DNA of 64,000 bases from Chryseobacterium mulctrae (GCF_006175945.1 NZ_VAJL01000001.1:1612001-1676000); one strand, 5' to 3'; shown: positions 41,211 through 49,057, counted from the first letter of the stretch. The notes: generated by a model from the letters alone, not told the origin. Program-made: numbers and translations.

Positions 41211-41292
41211 AACACAAATGCCACAAATATTTTCACGAATAACACCAATAATTTGTGAAAATTTGTGTAAAACATTTGTGTTAATTAGTGGT
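41211..41292. repeat. Dispersed repeat with AATTTGTG / CACAAATG words
   Basis: ACACAAATGCCACAAAT and TTCACGAATAACACC are followed by AATTTGTGAAAATTTGTG and AACATTTGTGTTAATTAGTGG. The halves are inverted (CACAAAT versus ATTTGTG), giving an imperfect hairpin. Sequences of this phrasing recur between genes in related flavobacteria (recollection). The Smr gene frame is open through it but is unlikely to be translated here. Confidence 0.55.
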
Positions 41293-41298
41293 AAAAAA

Positions 41299-41793
41299 AT
41301 GAAAATTGGCAATAAAGTTTCGGTAGTAGATGAAGATTTAAGCGGAGTGATTACTTCGGTGAATGGAAATATTGTGGTTTTTAAAGACGAATACGGTTTT
41401 ACTTATCAATACCCGAAAGACAAACTGGTTCCGAAAGATGCCGAAATTTATGAAAATATTAAAATCATAAAAAAGGCAGAACCTAAAAAAGTAGTTTCTA
41501 AAAAGCATGATAAAAACCCTTTAATTTTAGATCTTCATTTTGAAAACTTAGTTAAAAACCCTCATGATTACGATAGTTTTGAAAGGTTATTTCTGCAAAA
41601 GGAAAAACTGATTCAGACGATTAATTTCTGTAGAAAAAATCATTTAAAAAGACTTGAAATTGTACACGGAATTGGCGACGGAACTTTACAGAGAATGGTT
41701 TTTGATGTTCTTGAAAGCCAAACTGGTCTGGATTTTTACAATAAGGAAATACTTCATCATCAATCGGGTGCGGTAATGGTAGAATTTCACTAA
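41299..41793 (+). CDS. Smr-domain protein with N-terminal SH3-like domain
   Basis: A 164-aa protein. Residues 1-50 (MKIGNKVSVVDEDLSGVITS, FKDEYGFTYQYPKDKLVP) form a small beta-barrel like the N-terminal domain of DUF2027 proteins. Residues about 70-164 are an Smr domain with LDLHFENL, EIVHGIGDGTLQRMV (the HGxGxG-type motif) and an HHQSGAVMVEF end. Smr domains nick or bind nucleic acids and act in ribosome rescue. I start at ATG 41299. A frame 27 codons longer runs through the dispersed repeat and gives an unrelated N-terminus. Confidence 0.88.
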   Translation: MKIGNKVSVVDEDLSGVITSVNGNIVVFKDEYGFTYQYPKDKLVPKDAEIYENIKIIKKAEPKKVVSKKHDKNPLILDLHFENLVKNPHDYDSFERLFLQKEKLIQTINFCRKNHLKRLEIVHGIGDGTLQRMVFDVLESQTGLDFYNKEILHHQSGAVMVEFH

Positions 41794-41798
41794 ATTTG
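41791..41798 (+). promoter_or_regulatory. -7 box for the DUF3822 gene, overlapping the Smr stop codon
   Basis: TAAATTTG is a full match to TAnnTTTG; its TAA is also the stop codon of the Smr gene. Transcription from about 41804 leaves a leader of roughly eight bases before ATG 41812. Confidence 0.55.
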
Positions 41799-41811
41799 CA
41801 ACAATTGTAAT

Positions 41812-42528
41812 ATGAACGTACTAAATTTACTTTTTACCAAAGACGGACTGATCTACCAAATCATCAAAAACAAAAGTGTTTTGGAGGAAAAGTCTTATTT
41901 CGTAGACGAAGAATCGCCCAAGGATTTCATCTCCGGAAAACTAGAAGATGCATTGCTAAAACAGAGATATGACGAAATCTCTGTAGTTTCTGCGTTGAAT
42001 CATTTTACTTTAATGCCCGAAGGTTATGAAGATCACGACTCGGGATATGATTTGATTGCCTTCAACGCACCTGTTGATAAAGAAAATACAGAACTGATGC
42101 TATCTGTCAACAAAAAGTTTAAGCTTCAGTTTTATTATACTTTTCCAAAAGAATTTTATAATAAAATAAAAGATATTTCAGTTCCGGTAAAATTTAATTT
42201 TTCGGGAGAGAAATTTTTAAACTCAATCAACAATAAGAATAATAAAGAAATTCACATCAATCTTTATCACAACCAATGTGAGTTTTTTGCGATTTCAAAT
42301 AAAAAAATCATCTTATATAACAACCTGGATGTTAATTCGGAAGTAGATTTTCTGTATTTTGTGATGTTTACCTTAAGTAAAATAGGTTTTGGAATAAACG
42401 ACACCTATTTTTACGTGTATGGTGAAACCACAGAAAACGAAACATTCATTTCAGAACTTCAGAAATTTGTAAAAAATCTGAAAGTTGTTTTTGATAATAT
42501 CCCGAATAAGAATTTTATCCTTAATTAA
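41812..42528 (+). CDS. DUF3822 family protein
   Basis: A 238-aa protein without signal or membrane segment. Strand-rich N-terminal and C-terminal halves (MNVLNLLFTKDGLIYQII, EIHINLYHNQCEFFAI, LYFVMFTLSKIGFG and DTYFYVYGE) are arranged like an actin/ASKHA fold, which matches the DUF3822 family of Bacteroidota. That family is usually encoded directly before rsmD. Here rsmD is separated from it by an inserted four-helix-bundle gene. Its function is unknown, possibly connected with RNA modification through its neighbour. Confidence 0.75.
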   Translation: MNVLNLLFTKDGLIYQIIKNKSVLEEKSYFVDEESPKDFISGKLEDALLKQRYDEISVVSALNHFTLMPEGYEDHDSGYDLIAFNAPVDKENTELMLSVNKKFKLQFYYTFPKEFYNKIKDISVPVKFNFSGEKFLNSINNKNNKEIHINLYHNQCEFFAISNKKIILYNNLDVNSEVDFLYFVMFTLSKIGFGINDTYFYVYGETTENETFISELQKFVKNLKVVFDNIPNKNFILN

Positions 42529-42530
42529 GC

Positions 42531-42566
42531 TGGATGATGGAAGCACGATGCTTGATGTTTAATTTA
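42531..42566. repeat. Left arm of phrase-type inverted repeat flanking the four-helix-bundle gene
   Basis: TGGATGATGGAAGCACGATG and CTTGATGTTTAATTT. The words GATGATGG, CTTGATG and GATGTTTAAT are matched by the reverse complement of the arm at 42938. It lies between the DUF3822 stop and the gene at 42584. Confidence 0.65.
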
Positions 42567-42583
42567 TTTCGTATATTTCTGTT

Positions 42584-42937
42584 ATGAGTTTTAAGTTTGA
42601 AAAATTAATTATTTGGCAGGATTCTATGAATTTTGCTGAAACTATTTTCAAAATGACGCTCAATTTCCCCAAGGAGGAGATCTACAACTTAACTTCACAA
42701 ATAAGACGGGCTTCAGATTCAATAGCATTAAATATATCAGAAGGAAGTATTTTACAAAGTAATTTAGAATTCAAAAGATTTTTAGGATATTCAATAAGAT
42801 CCGTTGCCGAAGTTGTAACTTGTCTTTATAAAGCAAAAAACAGAAACTATATTGATGAAAATAGTTTTCAGGATTGCTATAACTTTGCCTACAAGTTGAT
42901 GAATCACATCATTGCTTTTAGAAATAAACTTAATTAA
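42584..42937 (+). CDS. Four-helix-bundle protein (S23/23S rRNA-intervening-sequence type)
   Basis: A 117-aa protein. Four amphipathic helices are visible, with the family signature: start MSFKFEKLIIWQDSMNFA, then LTSQIRRASDSIALNISEG (helix 2, conserved RRA and NIAEG-like turn), FKRFLGYSIRSVAEV (helix 3) and a helix 4 ending FRNKLN. Members occur in rRNA intervening sequences and, as Avd, in diversity-generating retroelements, where they bind RNA and reverse transcriptase. Here it is inserted between DUF3822 and rsmD and flanked by inverted phrase-type arms. A possible -7 box, TATATTTC, lies only five bases upstream. Function unknown. Confidence 0.85.
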   Translation: MSFKFEKLIIWQDSMNFAETIFKMTLNFPKEEIYNLTSQIRRASDSIALNISEGSILQSNLEFKRFLGYSIRSVAEVVTCLYKAKNRNYIDENSFQDCYNFAYKLMNHIIAFRNKLN

Positions 42938-43004
42938 CATCAAACATCCGTTATCAGGCGTAAAGCATTAAACATCCATCACCCAACATCTAACACCCAA
43001 CATT
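42938..43004. repeat. Right arm of phrase-type inverted repeat flanking the four-helix-bundle gene
   Basis: Contains ACATCAAACATCC, AAAGCATTAAACATCC, ATCACCCAACATC and TAACACCCAACAT. Its reverse complement is an array of GATGTTGGGTG, GATGGATG and TTTGATG words matching the arm at 42531. It fills the entire gap to rsmD. Confidence 0.65.
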
Positions 43005-43005
43005 T

Positions 43006-43605
43006 ATGTACAGAATAATTTCCGGTAAATGGAAAGCAAAAAAAATAGCCGCTCCCAAAAACTTTGACGTAAGACCAACGACCGATTTTGCTAAAGAAGC
43101 ACTTTTCAGTATTTTGGAAAACACTTACGACATGCAGTCGATTTCCGTTCTTGATCTTTTTGCAGGAATTGGTTCTATTACTTTTGAATTTGCTTCAAGA
43201 GGTTGCCAAGATGTGACTTCGGTTGAAATGAACCCAAAACATACGTCTTTCATCAATGCTACCGCTTCAGAACTGGATATGAGTTTGCAGGTAAATACGC
43301 AAAGAGGCGATGTTTTTGACTGGCTGAAAAAATTCAGAAATAATAAATCTTACGAAATCGTTTTTGCTGATGCTCCTTTTGAAACTGAAGAAAAAAAGTA
43401 TCACGAATTGCTTTCTTTAGTTTTAAAAAATAAATATCTGAAACCTAACGGAATTCTAATTGTGGAACATCAAAGCAGATTAAAACTTGATCATCCAAAT
43501 TATAAATTCACCAGAAAATACGGTAATGTAAGCTTCAGTTTTTACGAGCCTTATCAGGAAACTGAAATGGAAGCAGAAACCGAAAACAGCGATATAACAG
43601 AATAA
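43006..43605 (+). CDS. rsmD: 16S rRNA (guanine-N2)-methyltransferase RsmD
   Basis: A 199-aa SAM-dependent methyltransferase. The start MYRIISGKWKAKKI, RPTTDFAKEALFSIL (the RPT.. substrate region near residue 27) and LDLFAGIGSITFEFASRG (SAM motif I) are typical, as is VEMNPKHTSFI. The catalytic motif reads FADAPFE where most members have DPPF. The Ala-for-Pro change leaves Asp, Pro and Phe in place and may be a lineage variant. It modifies G966 of 16S rRNA in E. coli. A terminator follows its stop. Confidence 0.93.
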   Translation: MYRIISGKWKAKKIAAPKNFDVRPTTDFAKEALFSILENTYDMQSISVLDLFAGIGSITFEFASRGCQDVTSVEMNPKHTSFINATASELDMSLQVNTQRGDVFDWLKKFRNNKSYEIVFADAPFETEEKKYHELLSLVLKNKYLKPNGILIVEHQSRLKLDHPNYKFTRKYGNVSFSFYEPYQETEMEAETENSDITE

Positions 43606-43632
43606 AAAAAAGACTCATAAAGAGTCTTTTTT
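43604..43632. terminator. Bidirectional terminator between rsmD and murI
   Basis: The stem AAAAAAGACTC / GAGTCTTTTTT with a five-base loop lies between the convergent ends of rsmD and murI. Runs of A and T on either side allow use in both directions. Confidence 0.88.
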
Positions 43633-43635
43633 GTT

Positions 43636-44466
43636 TTATAGTACTTTCAATTCTAAATCGATGGTCTTGCCAAAGAATTTCTTGGAGATTTTTTCAAAAT
43701 TTTTGGTAATATCCGAAAGGTAAAATTTGTAATTCGGCTTCGGATTATTATCATTCAAAAGATGATATTTATCTAAAATAATCGTCAAATGATTGGCTAC
43801 AATATTCGGTGAATCAATCACACGAACGCGGTTTCCGTAATACTGTTTGATCTCGTCGATCAAAAGCGGATAATGCGTGCAACCCAGAATCAACGTTTCA
43901 ATATTTTTCAACTTGGCATTACTCAGATAATTATAAATAATAGAATGCGTAATCGGATGATTTTTAAAACCTTCTTCAATCGCAGGAACCAAAAGCGGAG
44001 TCGCCAATTCATCAACTTTAATAAACTTATTGTGCTTACGGATGCTTTTCTTGTACAAACCCGAATTTACCGTCGCTTTCGTTGCAATTACCCCCACATT
44101 ATTATGAATTTCATAGGCAACTTTCTCGGCAACAGGATTGATAACGTCAATTACGGGAACTTTCCCGGCAACCGACAACATTACTTCCTTCAAAGCATTT
44201 GCTGTAGCCGTATTACAGGCAATTACAATCGCTTTGCAGTTTTGCTCTAAAAGGAAATTAGAAATTTTCGTAGAATATTCTATAATCGCTTCTTTAGATT
44301 TTTCACCATAAGGAAGATGTTTGGTGTCTCCAAAATAAATAAGATCTTCATTAGGAAGAAGTCTTTTTATTTCTTTGGCAACCGTTAAACCTCCCACTCC
44401 ACTATCGAAAATTCCGATAGGTTGTTTTGACGAAAGATGCGAATAGTTTTGTTTTTTAGTTTTCAA
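43636..44466 (-). CDS. murI: Glutamate racemase
   Basis: A 276-aa enzyme making D-glutamate for peptidoglycan. GIFDSGVGGLTV (first acidic residue and Ser), VIACNTATANA (catalytic Cys 1) and LILGCTHYPLL (catalytic Cys 2 with THYP) are all present. The start codon is TTG at 44466: no in-frame ATG precedes the conserved part, an in-frame stop lies five codons upstream, and a full-match -7 box sits 19-26 bases upstream. Confidence 0.96.
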   Translation of the reverse strand: MKTKKQNYSHLSSKQPIGIFDSGVGGLTVAKEIKRLLPNEDLIYFGDTKHLPYGEKSKEAIIEYSTKISNFLLEQNCKAIVIACNTATANALKEVMLSVAGKVPVIDVINPVAEKVAYEIHNNVGVIATKATVNSGLYKKSIRKHNKFIKVDELATPLLVPAIEEGFKNHPITHSIIYNYLSNAKLKNIETLILGCTHYPLLIDEIKQYYGNRVRVIDSPNIVANHLTIILDKYHLLNDNNPKPNYKFYLSDITKNFEKISKKFFGKTIDLELKVL

Positions 44467-44484
44467 ACGATGTGAAATTTAATA

Positions 44485-44492
44485 CAAAAATA
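44485..44492 (-). promoter_or_regulatory. -7 box of the murI promoter
   Basis: TATTTTTG on the minus strand is a full match to TAnnTTTG. It gives a leader of about 12 bases to the TTG start of murI and so supports that unusual start. Confidence 0.55.
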
Positions 44493-44500
44493 GTGAAATT

Positions 44501-44577
44501 GTTGGATGATGGAAGTCGGATGTCGGAAGTTTTTCACAAACAAATCTTCCAGCCTCAAGCTTCAGACTTTCAGCTTA
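44501..44577. repeat. Phrase-type imperfect inverted repeat (hemW-murI spacer)
   Basis: The left arm (44502-44530) is TTGGATGATGGAAGTCGG and ATGTCGGAAG. The right arm (44544-44577) is TCTTCCAGCCTCAAGC and TTCAGACTTTCAGC. The right arm reverse-complemented reads GCTGAAAGTCTGAAGC and GGCTGGAAGA, made of the same GGAAG/GTC words. It lies between two minus-strand genes, and its end reaches the hemW stop codon. Confidence 0.65.
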
Positions 44578-45699
44578 GACAATAAATAGGTCTGAAGCAA
44601 TTCCGTCTGCCATAAACCAATGTTTTTCAGGGATTTTAAGGTGATTATCTTCAATTTTTAAGATCCCATCTTCTATTTTATGCTGAATTTCTTTATTAAA
44701 TTTATCTAAAATATTTTCAGAAAATTTTTGGTTTAAACTATCTAAATTCACTCCCCATATTGTTCTTAAACCAATCATAATCATTTCGTTGAACTGATCC
44801 TGTTGAGAAAGAATTTCGGTTTCTTTGGCTAAAATATTTGAATTTAATTTTTTGATATATTGCTGATTGTTGGCTACATTCCAGCTTCGCACATCATTTC
44901 CGTTGTAAGAATGTGCGGAAGGACCAATTCCTAAATATTCCTGATATTTCCAGTACGCAGAATTGTGTCTTGAATAAAAACCCTCTTTCGCAAAATTGGA
45001 CACTTCATAATGATTAAAACCATGATCTTTCAGAAAATCTATCATGTAATAAAACTCACGGTTTTGCTCTTCTTCTTTCGGGTTTGCAATTTTTCCTTTC
45101 GAAACCCAGTTTTCTAAAGCAGTTTTCGGTTCAACCGTTAAAGCATAAGACGAAATATGTGGAATTTCAAGCGCAATGGTTTTATTTAAATTTTCCTTCC
45201 AGATTTCCAGATTAGAAGTTGGCGAACCATAAATTAAATCAATACTTAAATTTTCAAATCCGAAATCCTGTGCTCTTTTAATTGAACCTTCAGCTTCGGA
45301 GGCATTATGTGCGCGATTCATCAGTTTCAGATCTTCATCAAAAAAACTTTGAGTTCCGATAGACAAACGATTAACAGGAGAATCTGATAATCCTTTTAAA
45401 AATTGAGGATTCAGATCATCGGGATTGGCTTCTAAAGTAATTTCGATATCATTATTAAAACTAAAATGTTTTAAAACTTCATCAATTAAAGATTTAATTT
45501 CATCCGCACAAAGTACAGAAGGAGTTCCTCCGCCAAAATAGAGGGACTGCAAATCTTTATTCTGAAGTTCGTCTTTTCTAAGGAAAATTTCCTTTTTCAT
45601 CGCATCCAGCATTTCATCTTTAAAATTCAAAGAAGTGGAAAAATGAAAATTGCAATAGCTGCATTTCTGTTTGCAGAAAGGGATGTGAATGTAAATCAT
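44575..45699 (-). CDS. hemW: Radical SAM heme chaperone HemW
   Basis: A 374-aa radical SAM protein. YIHIPFCKQKCSYCNF holds the CxxxCxxC cluster motif near residues 8-20, and FGGGTPSVL the GGGTP SAM motif. IEITLEANPDDLN and RLSIGTQSF follow, as in HemW/HemN-like proteins. The short C-terminal part without the HemN-specific region favours HemW, which inserts heme into target proteins, over a coproporphyrinogen oxidase. Its promoter region overlaps the terminator of the upstream porP-type gene. Confidence 0.9.
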   Translation of the reverse strand: MIYIHIPFCKQKCSYCNFHFSTSLNFKDEMLDAMKKEIFLRKDELQNKDLQSLYFGGGTPSVLCADEIKSLIDEVLKHFSFNNDIEITLEANPDDLNPQFLKGLSDSPVNRLSIGTQSFFDEDLKLMNRAHNASEAEGSIKRAQDFGFENLSIDLIYGSPTSNLEIWKENLNKTIALEIPHISSYALTVEPKTALENWVSKGKIANPKEEEQNREFYYMIDFLKDHGFNHYEVSNFAKEGFYSRHNSAYWKYQEYLGIGPSAHSYNGNDVRSWNVANNQQYIKKLNSNILAKETEILSQQDQFNEMIMIGLRTIWGVNLDSLNQKFSENILDKFNKEIQHKIEDGILKIEDNHLKIPEKHWFMADGIASDLFIV

Positions 45700-45727
45700 A
45701 AAAAAAGCCCTGAAAAATTTCAGAGCT
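45700..45727 (-). terminator. Terminator of the PorP/SprF gene, directly before hemW
   Basis: On the minus strand the stem AGCTCTGAA / TTTCAGGGCT (one G-U pair), with a short loop, is followed by a run of seven T whose last base adjoins the hemW ATG. The hairpin lies 24 bases after the stop of the gene at 45751. Confidence 0.75.
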
Positions 45728-45735
45728 CAAATTTA
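45728..45735 (-). promoter_or_regulatory. -7 box for hemW, abutting the terminator stem
   Basis: TAAATTTG on the minus strand is a full match to TAnnTTTG. The predicted start near 45721 lies inside the terminator hairpin, so the hemW mRNA would begin within the stem and lose the hairpin's 5' half. Confidence 0.45.
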
Positions 45736-45750
45736 TTTAAATTAAATTGA

Positions 45751-46701
45751 TTAATATCTAAATCCTCTATGATTAATAAAGTTATCGAAGTTATAACCAA
45801 CTCCAAGCATGAAGCTGTTTCCTCCATACGTCTGAATATCAGACATTCCAAGGTTGTAAGTAGCACCAATCATAAATTTGTTGAATCTTACTTTTACCAC
45901 TGGAGAAACACTTAGTTCCTGATTATCAAATCTGTTTTGAACAGCTCTGTAACTTACCCCAAAAGAGAATGCGTTGATATCGTTAGAAAATGTAGCCATC
46001 AAGTTGAAGTCTGTCATTCTTGTAGAATTGGTATTTAAATTTACCAAAACTGAAGGAGTAATTGCAATATTGTCTGCAATCTTCCAGTCGTATCCTAAGT
46101 TTAAGAAAAACTTGATTGGAGAAGGCTCGTAATTGTTTACAATAGATTCGTCATTGCTTAATGCGATATCATTTACGGAAACCCCCCCGAAAATCCCTCT
46201 ATAAGTAGCTGCTAAACCGAAGTTTGCATATGCCATAAAGATATTGCTTTCATTACCTTGCAATAATGGGTCGTAACCGTCTTCAGTATTGATTTTTGAG
46301 TAATCAAAATTCATATTGTAGAAGTTAACACTTGTACCAAAAGAAAACTGATCTTTTCTCTCCCCTTCACTACTTAGTGGGATGAAATAAGATGCACCAG
46401 CTGTAATACCTCCAGCTGAAATAGGACCGTTGCTATCTCTAAAAACGGAAATACCCGCTCCTACTCTGTCAAAAATATTCGCATTAATCCCTACAGACTG
46501 CACGTTTGGAGACTCGCTGAATTTTGAAAATTGTTGTTGATAGTTTAGGTTAAGTTGTACGTAGTCTGTTTTACCGTATTGTGCAGGGTTGAACAGGAAC
46601 TCACCATCCAAAAGATATTGTTGATAGTATGGTAGTGATTCTTGTGCTTTGTATGCATTCGACAAAAGAGCTAAACATACGATAGCATATAGTTTTCTCA
46701 T
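45751..46701 (-). CDS. PorP/SprF family type IX secretion system membrane protein
   Basis: A 316-aa protein with signal peptide (MRKLYAIVCLALLSNAYKAQ). The mature N-terminus SLPYYQQYLLDGEFLFNPAQYGKTDY is the PorP/SprF signature (Q-x-F/Y-N-P-A). Repeated outer-membrane strands follow, for example SVGINANIFDRVGAGISVF and FSFGTSVNFYNMNF, ending NFINHRGFRY. PorP/SprF proteins anchor T9SS-exported surface proteins. I start at ATG 46701. A frame six codons longer begins with TTG and would overlap the -7 promoter box spacing. Confidence 0.9.
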   Translation of the reverse strand: MRKLYAIVCLALLSNAYKAQESLPYYQQYLLDGEFLFNPAQYGKTDYVQLNLNYQQQFSKFSESPNVQSVGINANIFDRVGAGISVFRDSNGPISAGGITAGASYFIPLSSEGERKDQFSFGTSVNFYNMNFDYSKINTEDGYDPLLQGNESNIFMAYANFGLAATYRGIFGGVSVNDIALSNDESIVNNYEPSPIKFFLNLGYDWKIADNIAITPSVLVNLNTNSTRMTDFNLMATFSNDINAFSFGVSYRAVQNRFDNQELSVSPVVKVRFNKFMIGATYNLGMSDIQTYGGNSFMLGVGYNFDNFINHRGFRY

Positions 46702-46724
46702 AACAAATCTTGATTTCAATTCAA

Positions 46725-46732
46725 CAAATATA
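46725..46732 (-). promoter_or_regulatory. -7 box of the PorP/SprF gene promoter
   Basis: TATATTTG on the minus strand is a full match to TAnnTTTG. Transcription from about 46718 leaves a 17-base leader to ATG 46701 and argues against the longer TTG start at 46719. Confidence 0.6.
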
Positions 46733-46752
46733 AAAAAAATCTCAATATATTT

Positions 46753-47820
46753 TTAGTTTTCTAAATAATTTCTCCATTTTTTTACAGCATCCGCCATATC
46801 TTGAGGCATTGGGCTCTCAAAATACAATTCCTTTTTCGTGGTTGGATGTATAAACCCTAAAGTATGGGCGTGAAGTGCATGTCTAGGTAAAACATCGAAC
46901 ACATTTTTTATAAAGTGCTTATACTTAGGTAGATTAACTCCTCTCAAGGCGACATTTCCTTCATATCTCTCGTCATTAAACAATGTATGACCAATATGTT
47001 TAAAATGTGCTCTGATTTGATGCGTTCTTCCAGTCTCAAGCTTACATTCTACCCAAGTCATATATTTGAAACGCTCTAAAACTTTATAATGGGTAACGGC
47101 ATGCTTTCCTTGGCTTCCGTCAACATAAGTGTACATCTGCATTCTGTTTTTAGGATGTCTTCCGATGTGACCTGTAATGGTGCCTTCATCGTCCTTCACA
47201 TTACCCCAGACAAAAGCCCAATACAGACGCTTCGTTTTTCTTTCAAAAAATTGTTTGGCAAGAAAGCTTAAAGCATACTCAGTTTTGGCAATTACCAAAA
47301 GTCCAGATGTATCTTTATCTATTCTGTGAACCAAACCTACTCTGTCTAAATCTGATTTCTGTCCGTTTTTCTGGAAATGAAAAGCCAAAGCATTCACCAA
47401 AGTTTTATCCCAGTTTCCAAATCCCGGATGTACTACCATTCCAGGTTCTTTGTCTACAACAATCAAATCGTCATCTTCATAGACTATATTAATAGGAATA
47501 TCTTGCGGAACAATAACGTTTTCACGAGGTGGGTGCGTTAGTAAAACAGAAATCTGCTCTCCCGGTTTTACTCTATAATTCTGCTTTACAGGATTTCCGT
47601 TAACCACGACATTTCCGGCACGGCAAGTCTGCGAAATTTTATTTCTTGAAGAATTTTGTCTGAAATTAAATAAAAACTTATCTATTCTTAAAGGTTCCTG
47701 ATTACCATCAACCGTAATATTAAGATGCTCATAAAGACCTTTATTTTCATCATCAATGTCAACACTGTTATTGGCATCTAAAAATTCTTCGTCTAAAAAA
47801 TCCTCGTTATCTTCTGTCAT
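46753..47820 (-). CDS. RluD-type pseudouridine synthase
   Basis: A 355-aa protein. After an acidic N-terminus (residues 1-35), an S4 RNA-binding domain (LRIDKFLFNFRQNSSRNKISQ) is visible at about 40-95. The RluA-family catalytic domain follows, with RVGLVHRIDKDTSGLLVIAK (catalytic Asp) and LETGRTHQIRAHF. The domain order matches RluD, which modifies helix 69 of 23S rRNA. It lies 73 bases after the PASTA protein, with a terminator between, and just upstream of the PorP/SprF gene. Confidence 0.93.
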   Translation of the reverse strand: MTEDNEDFLDEEFLDANNSVDIDDENKGLYEHLNITVDGNQEPLRIDKFLFNFRQNSSRNKISQTCRAGNVVVNGNPVKQNYRVKPGEQISVLLTHPPRENVIVPQDIPINIVYEDDDLIVVDKEPGMVVHPGFGNWDKTLVNALAFHFQKNGQKSDLDRVGLVHRIDKDTSGLLVIAKTEYALSFLAKQFFERKTKRLYWAFVWGNVKDDEGTITGHIGRHPKNRMQMYTYVDGSQGKHAVTHYKVLERFKYMTWVECKLETGRTHQIRAHFKHIGHTLFNDERYEGNVALRGVNLPKYKHFIKNVFDVLPRHALHAHTLGFIHPTTKKELYFESPMPQDMADAVKKWRNYLEN

Positions 47821-47834
47821 TGCTTTATCTATAT

Positions 47835-47875
47835 AAAAGGCTTCAACATAATTAAAGTTGAAGCCTTTTTTTATT
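47835..47875. terminator. Terminator between the PASTA and RluD-type genes
   Basis: A 13-bp stem, AAAAGGCTTCAAC / GTTGAAGCCTTTT, with a nine-base loop, flanked by A- and T-rich ends, so able to act in either direction. It separates the minus-strand PASTA gene (47894) from the minus-strand pseudouridine synthase gene (47820). Confidence 0.88.
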
Positions 47876-47893
47876 TTAAATTAAAAAATCAAT

Positions 47894-48931
47894 TTATATA
47901 ATTACCTTTTTAGCTTTAGGCTTTTCTGTTGCAGGTGTTGTCGTTGGTGCAGCAGATTTTGGTTTATCACCTGTAGTTGCAGGTTTTGTTGAAGTTCCAT
48001 TTGCTTTTGGCGTCTCAGTTTTTGGAGTTTCCTTTTTCTGAGGTGCAGGAGCCGGAACCGGATCATTGATCGGTGGTGGATCTTGGAAATTAGGAACTTC
48101 GTCATATCTTACCGGAGGCAAAGTAGTATCTACTTTCATACGGTAAGTAGAATTAAGTATTTCTATTTTTCCACGTAGTTCGGCAGGTGTTTTTTTACTT
48201 GCCCAAAGATCAATCTGCATTCCCTGATCTCGTGCATCTCCCGATGCCGGATCTTGATAGTACACAATATCTGAATCATCATTTCCACCATCTTCATAAT
48301 CTACAAGACCAACTTCAAAAAGATTTCTTGCAATCAAAGCTTTCGCTTCTTTCACCGTTAATCCCACAACATTTGGAATGGCAATATTTCGCATAGGACC
48401 AGATCCTACCACAACATCAATCACTGAGAATCTAGGAATTTTAGTTCCCGGTTTTATAGAATTTCCTTTAAATAAAATTCTTAAAACAGCATCTTTCTGA
48501 ATGCTCGGTTCATAAATAGTATCATTAACCTTCAAGCCTACCTGTTCCAATCTTTGGAAAGCCAATCCTGAATATTTATTGATAACATCAGGAACAGCAA
48601 CCGGAGCCCAGCTTTTAGGATTAACCATCAGCTGAATCGCTCTTCCGTCTTTTACACGGGATCCAGGAGAAGGATAAACCTTTAAAACCTGAAGCGGTCT
48701 GTATTTAGGGTTGTAAGCTGCACTATCAACTTCATAGTCGAGTCCTGCATCTTCTAATATTTTTACAGCGTCGTGCACTGATTTGTTGACAACATTAGGA
48801 ACAGGAATTTCCTGCCCATGATTGGTGTGATACTCCAACCAACGGAAAGTAAGCCATACCAATCCTACGAAAATACCGATGGCTACTAATAAATTGAGTA
48901 AAACTTTCCAGTTGAAAAGTGATTTAAGCAT
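47894..48931 (-). CDS. Membrane-anchored PASTA-domain protein
   Basis: A 345-aa protein. One membrane helix (residues about 8-28, VLLNLLVAIGIFVGLVWLTF) is followed by three PASTA domains starting VPNVVNKSVHDAVKILEDAG, VPDVINKYSGLAFQRLEQVG and IPNVVGLTVKEAKALIARN. A long Pro/Lys/Thr-rich tail (about 285-340) follows. PASTA repeats bind peptidoglycan or beta-lactams in Ser/Thr kinases and penicillin-binding proteins, but no kinase or transpeptidase domain is present here. It is divergent from ddl, a cell-wall enzyme, which fits a role in wall sensing or scaffolding. Confidence 0.88.
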   Translation of the reverse strand: MLKSLFNWKVLLNLLVAIGIFVGLVWLTFRWLEYHTNHGQEIPVPNVVNKSVHDAVKILEDAGLDYEVDSAAYNPKYRPLQVLKVYPSPGSRVKDGRAIQLMVNPKSWAPVAVPDVINKYSGLAFQRLEQVGLKVNDTIYEPSIQKDAVLRILFKGNSIKPGTKIPRFSVIDVVVGSGPMRNIAIPNVVGLTVKEAKALIARNLFEVGLVDYEDGGNDDSDIVYYQDPASGDARDQGMQIDLWASKKTPAELRGKIEILNSTYRMKVDTTLPPVRYDEVPNFQDPPPINDPVPAPAPQKKETPKTETPKANGTSTKPATTGDKPKSAAPTTTPATEKPKAKKVII

Positions 48932-49057
48932 ACTTAAAAATACTTTAATAATAACGACAAAGATAATTAATAATTTTATATTGAAGTTTTTATTTAGCAG
49001 ATTTCATTTTTGCTTTCAAAAAAATCAAAATTCATTTATTTCAATATATAAAATGTT

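Noticed and set aside
43366-43383. ADAPFE in RsmD as a loss-of-function mutation of the DPPF motif
   Set aside because: Asp, Pro and Phe of the motif are kept, and the rest of the protein is intact; a lineage variant is simpler.
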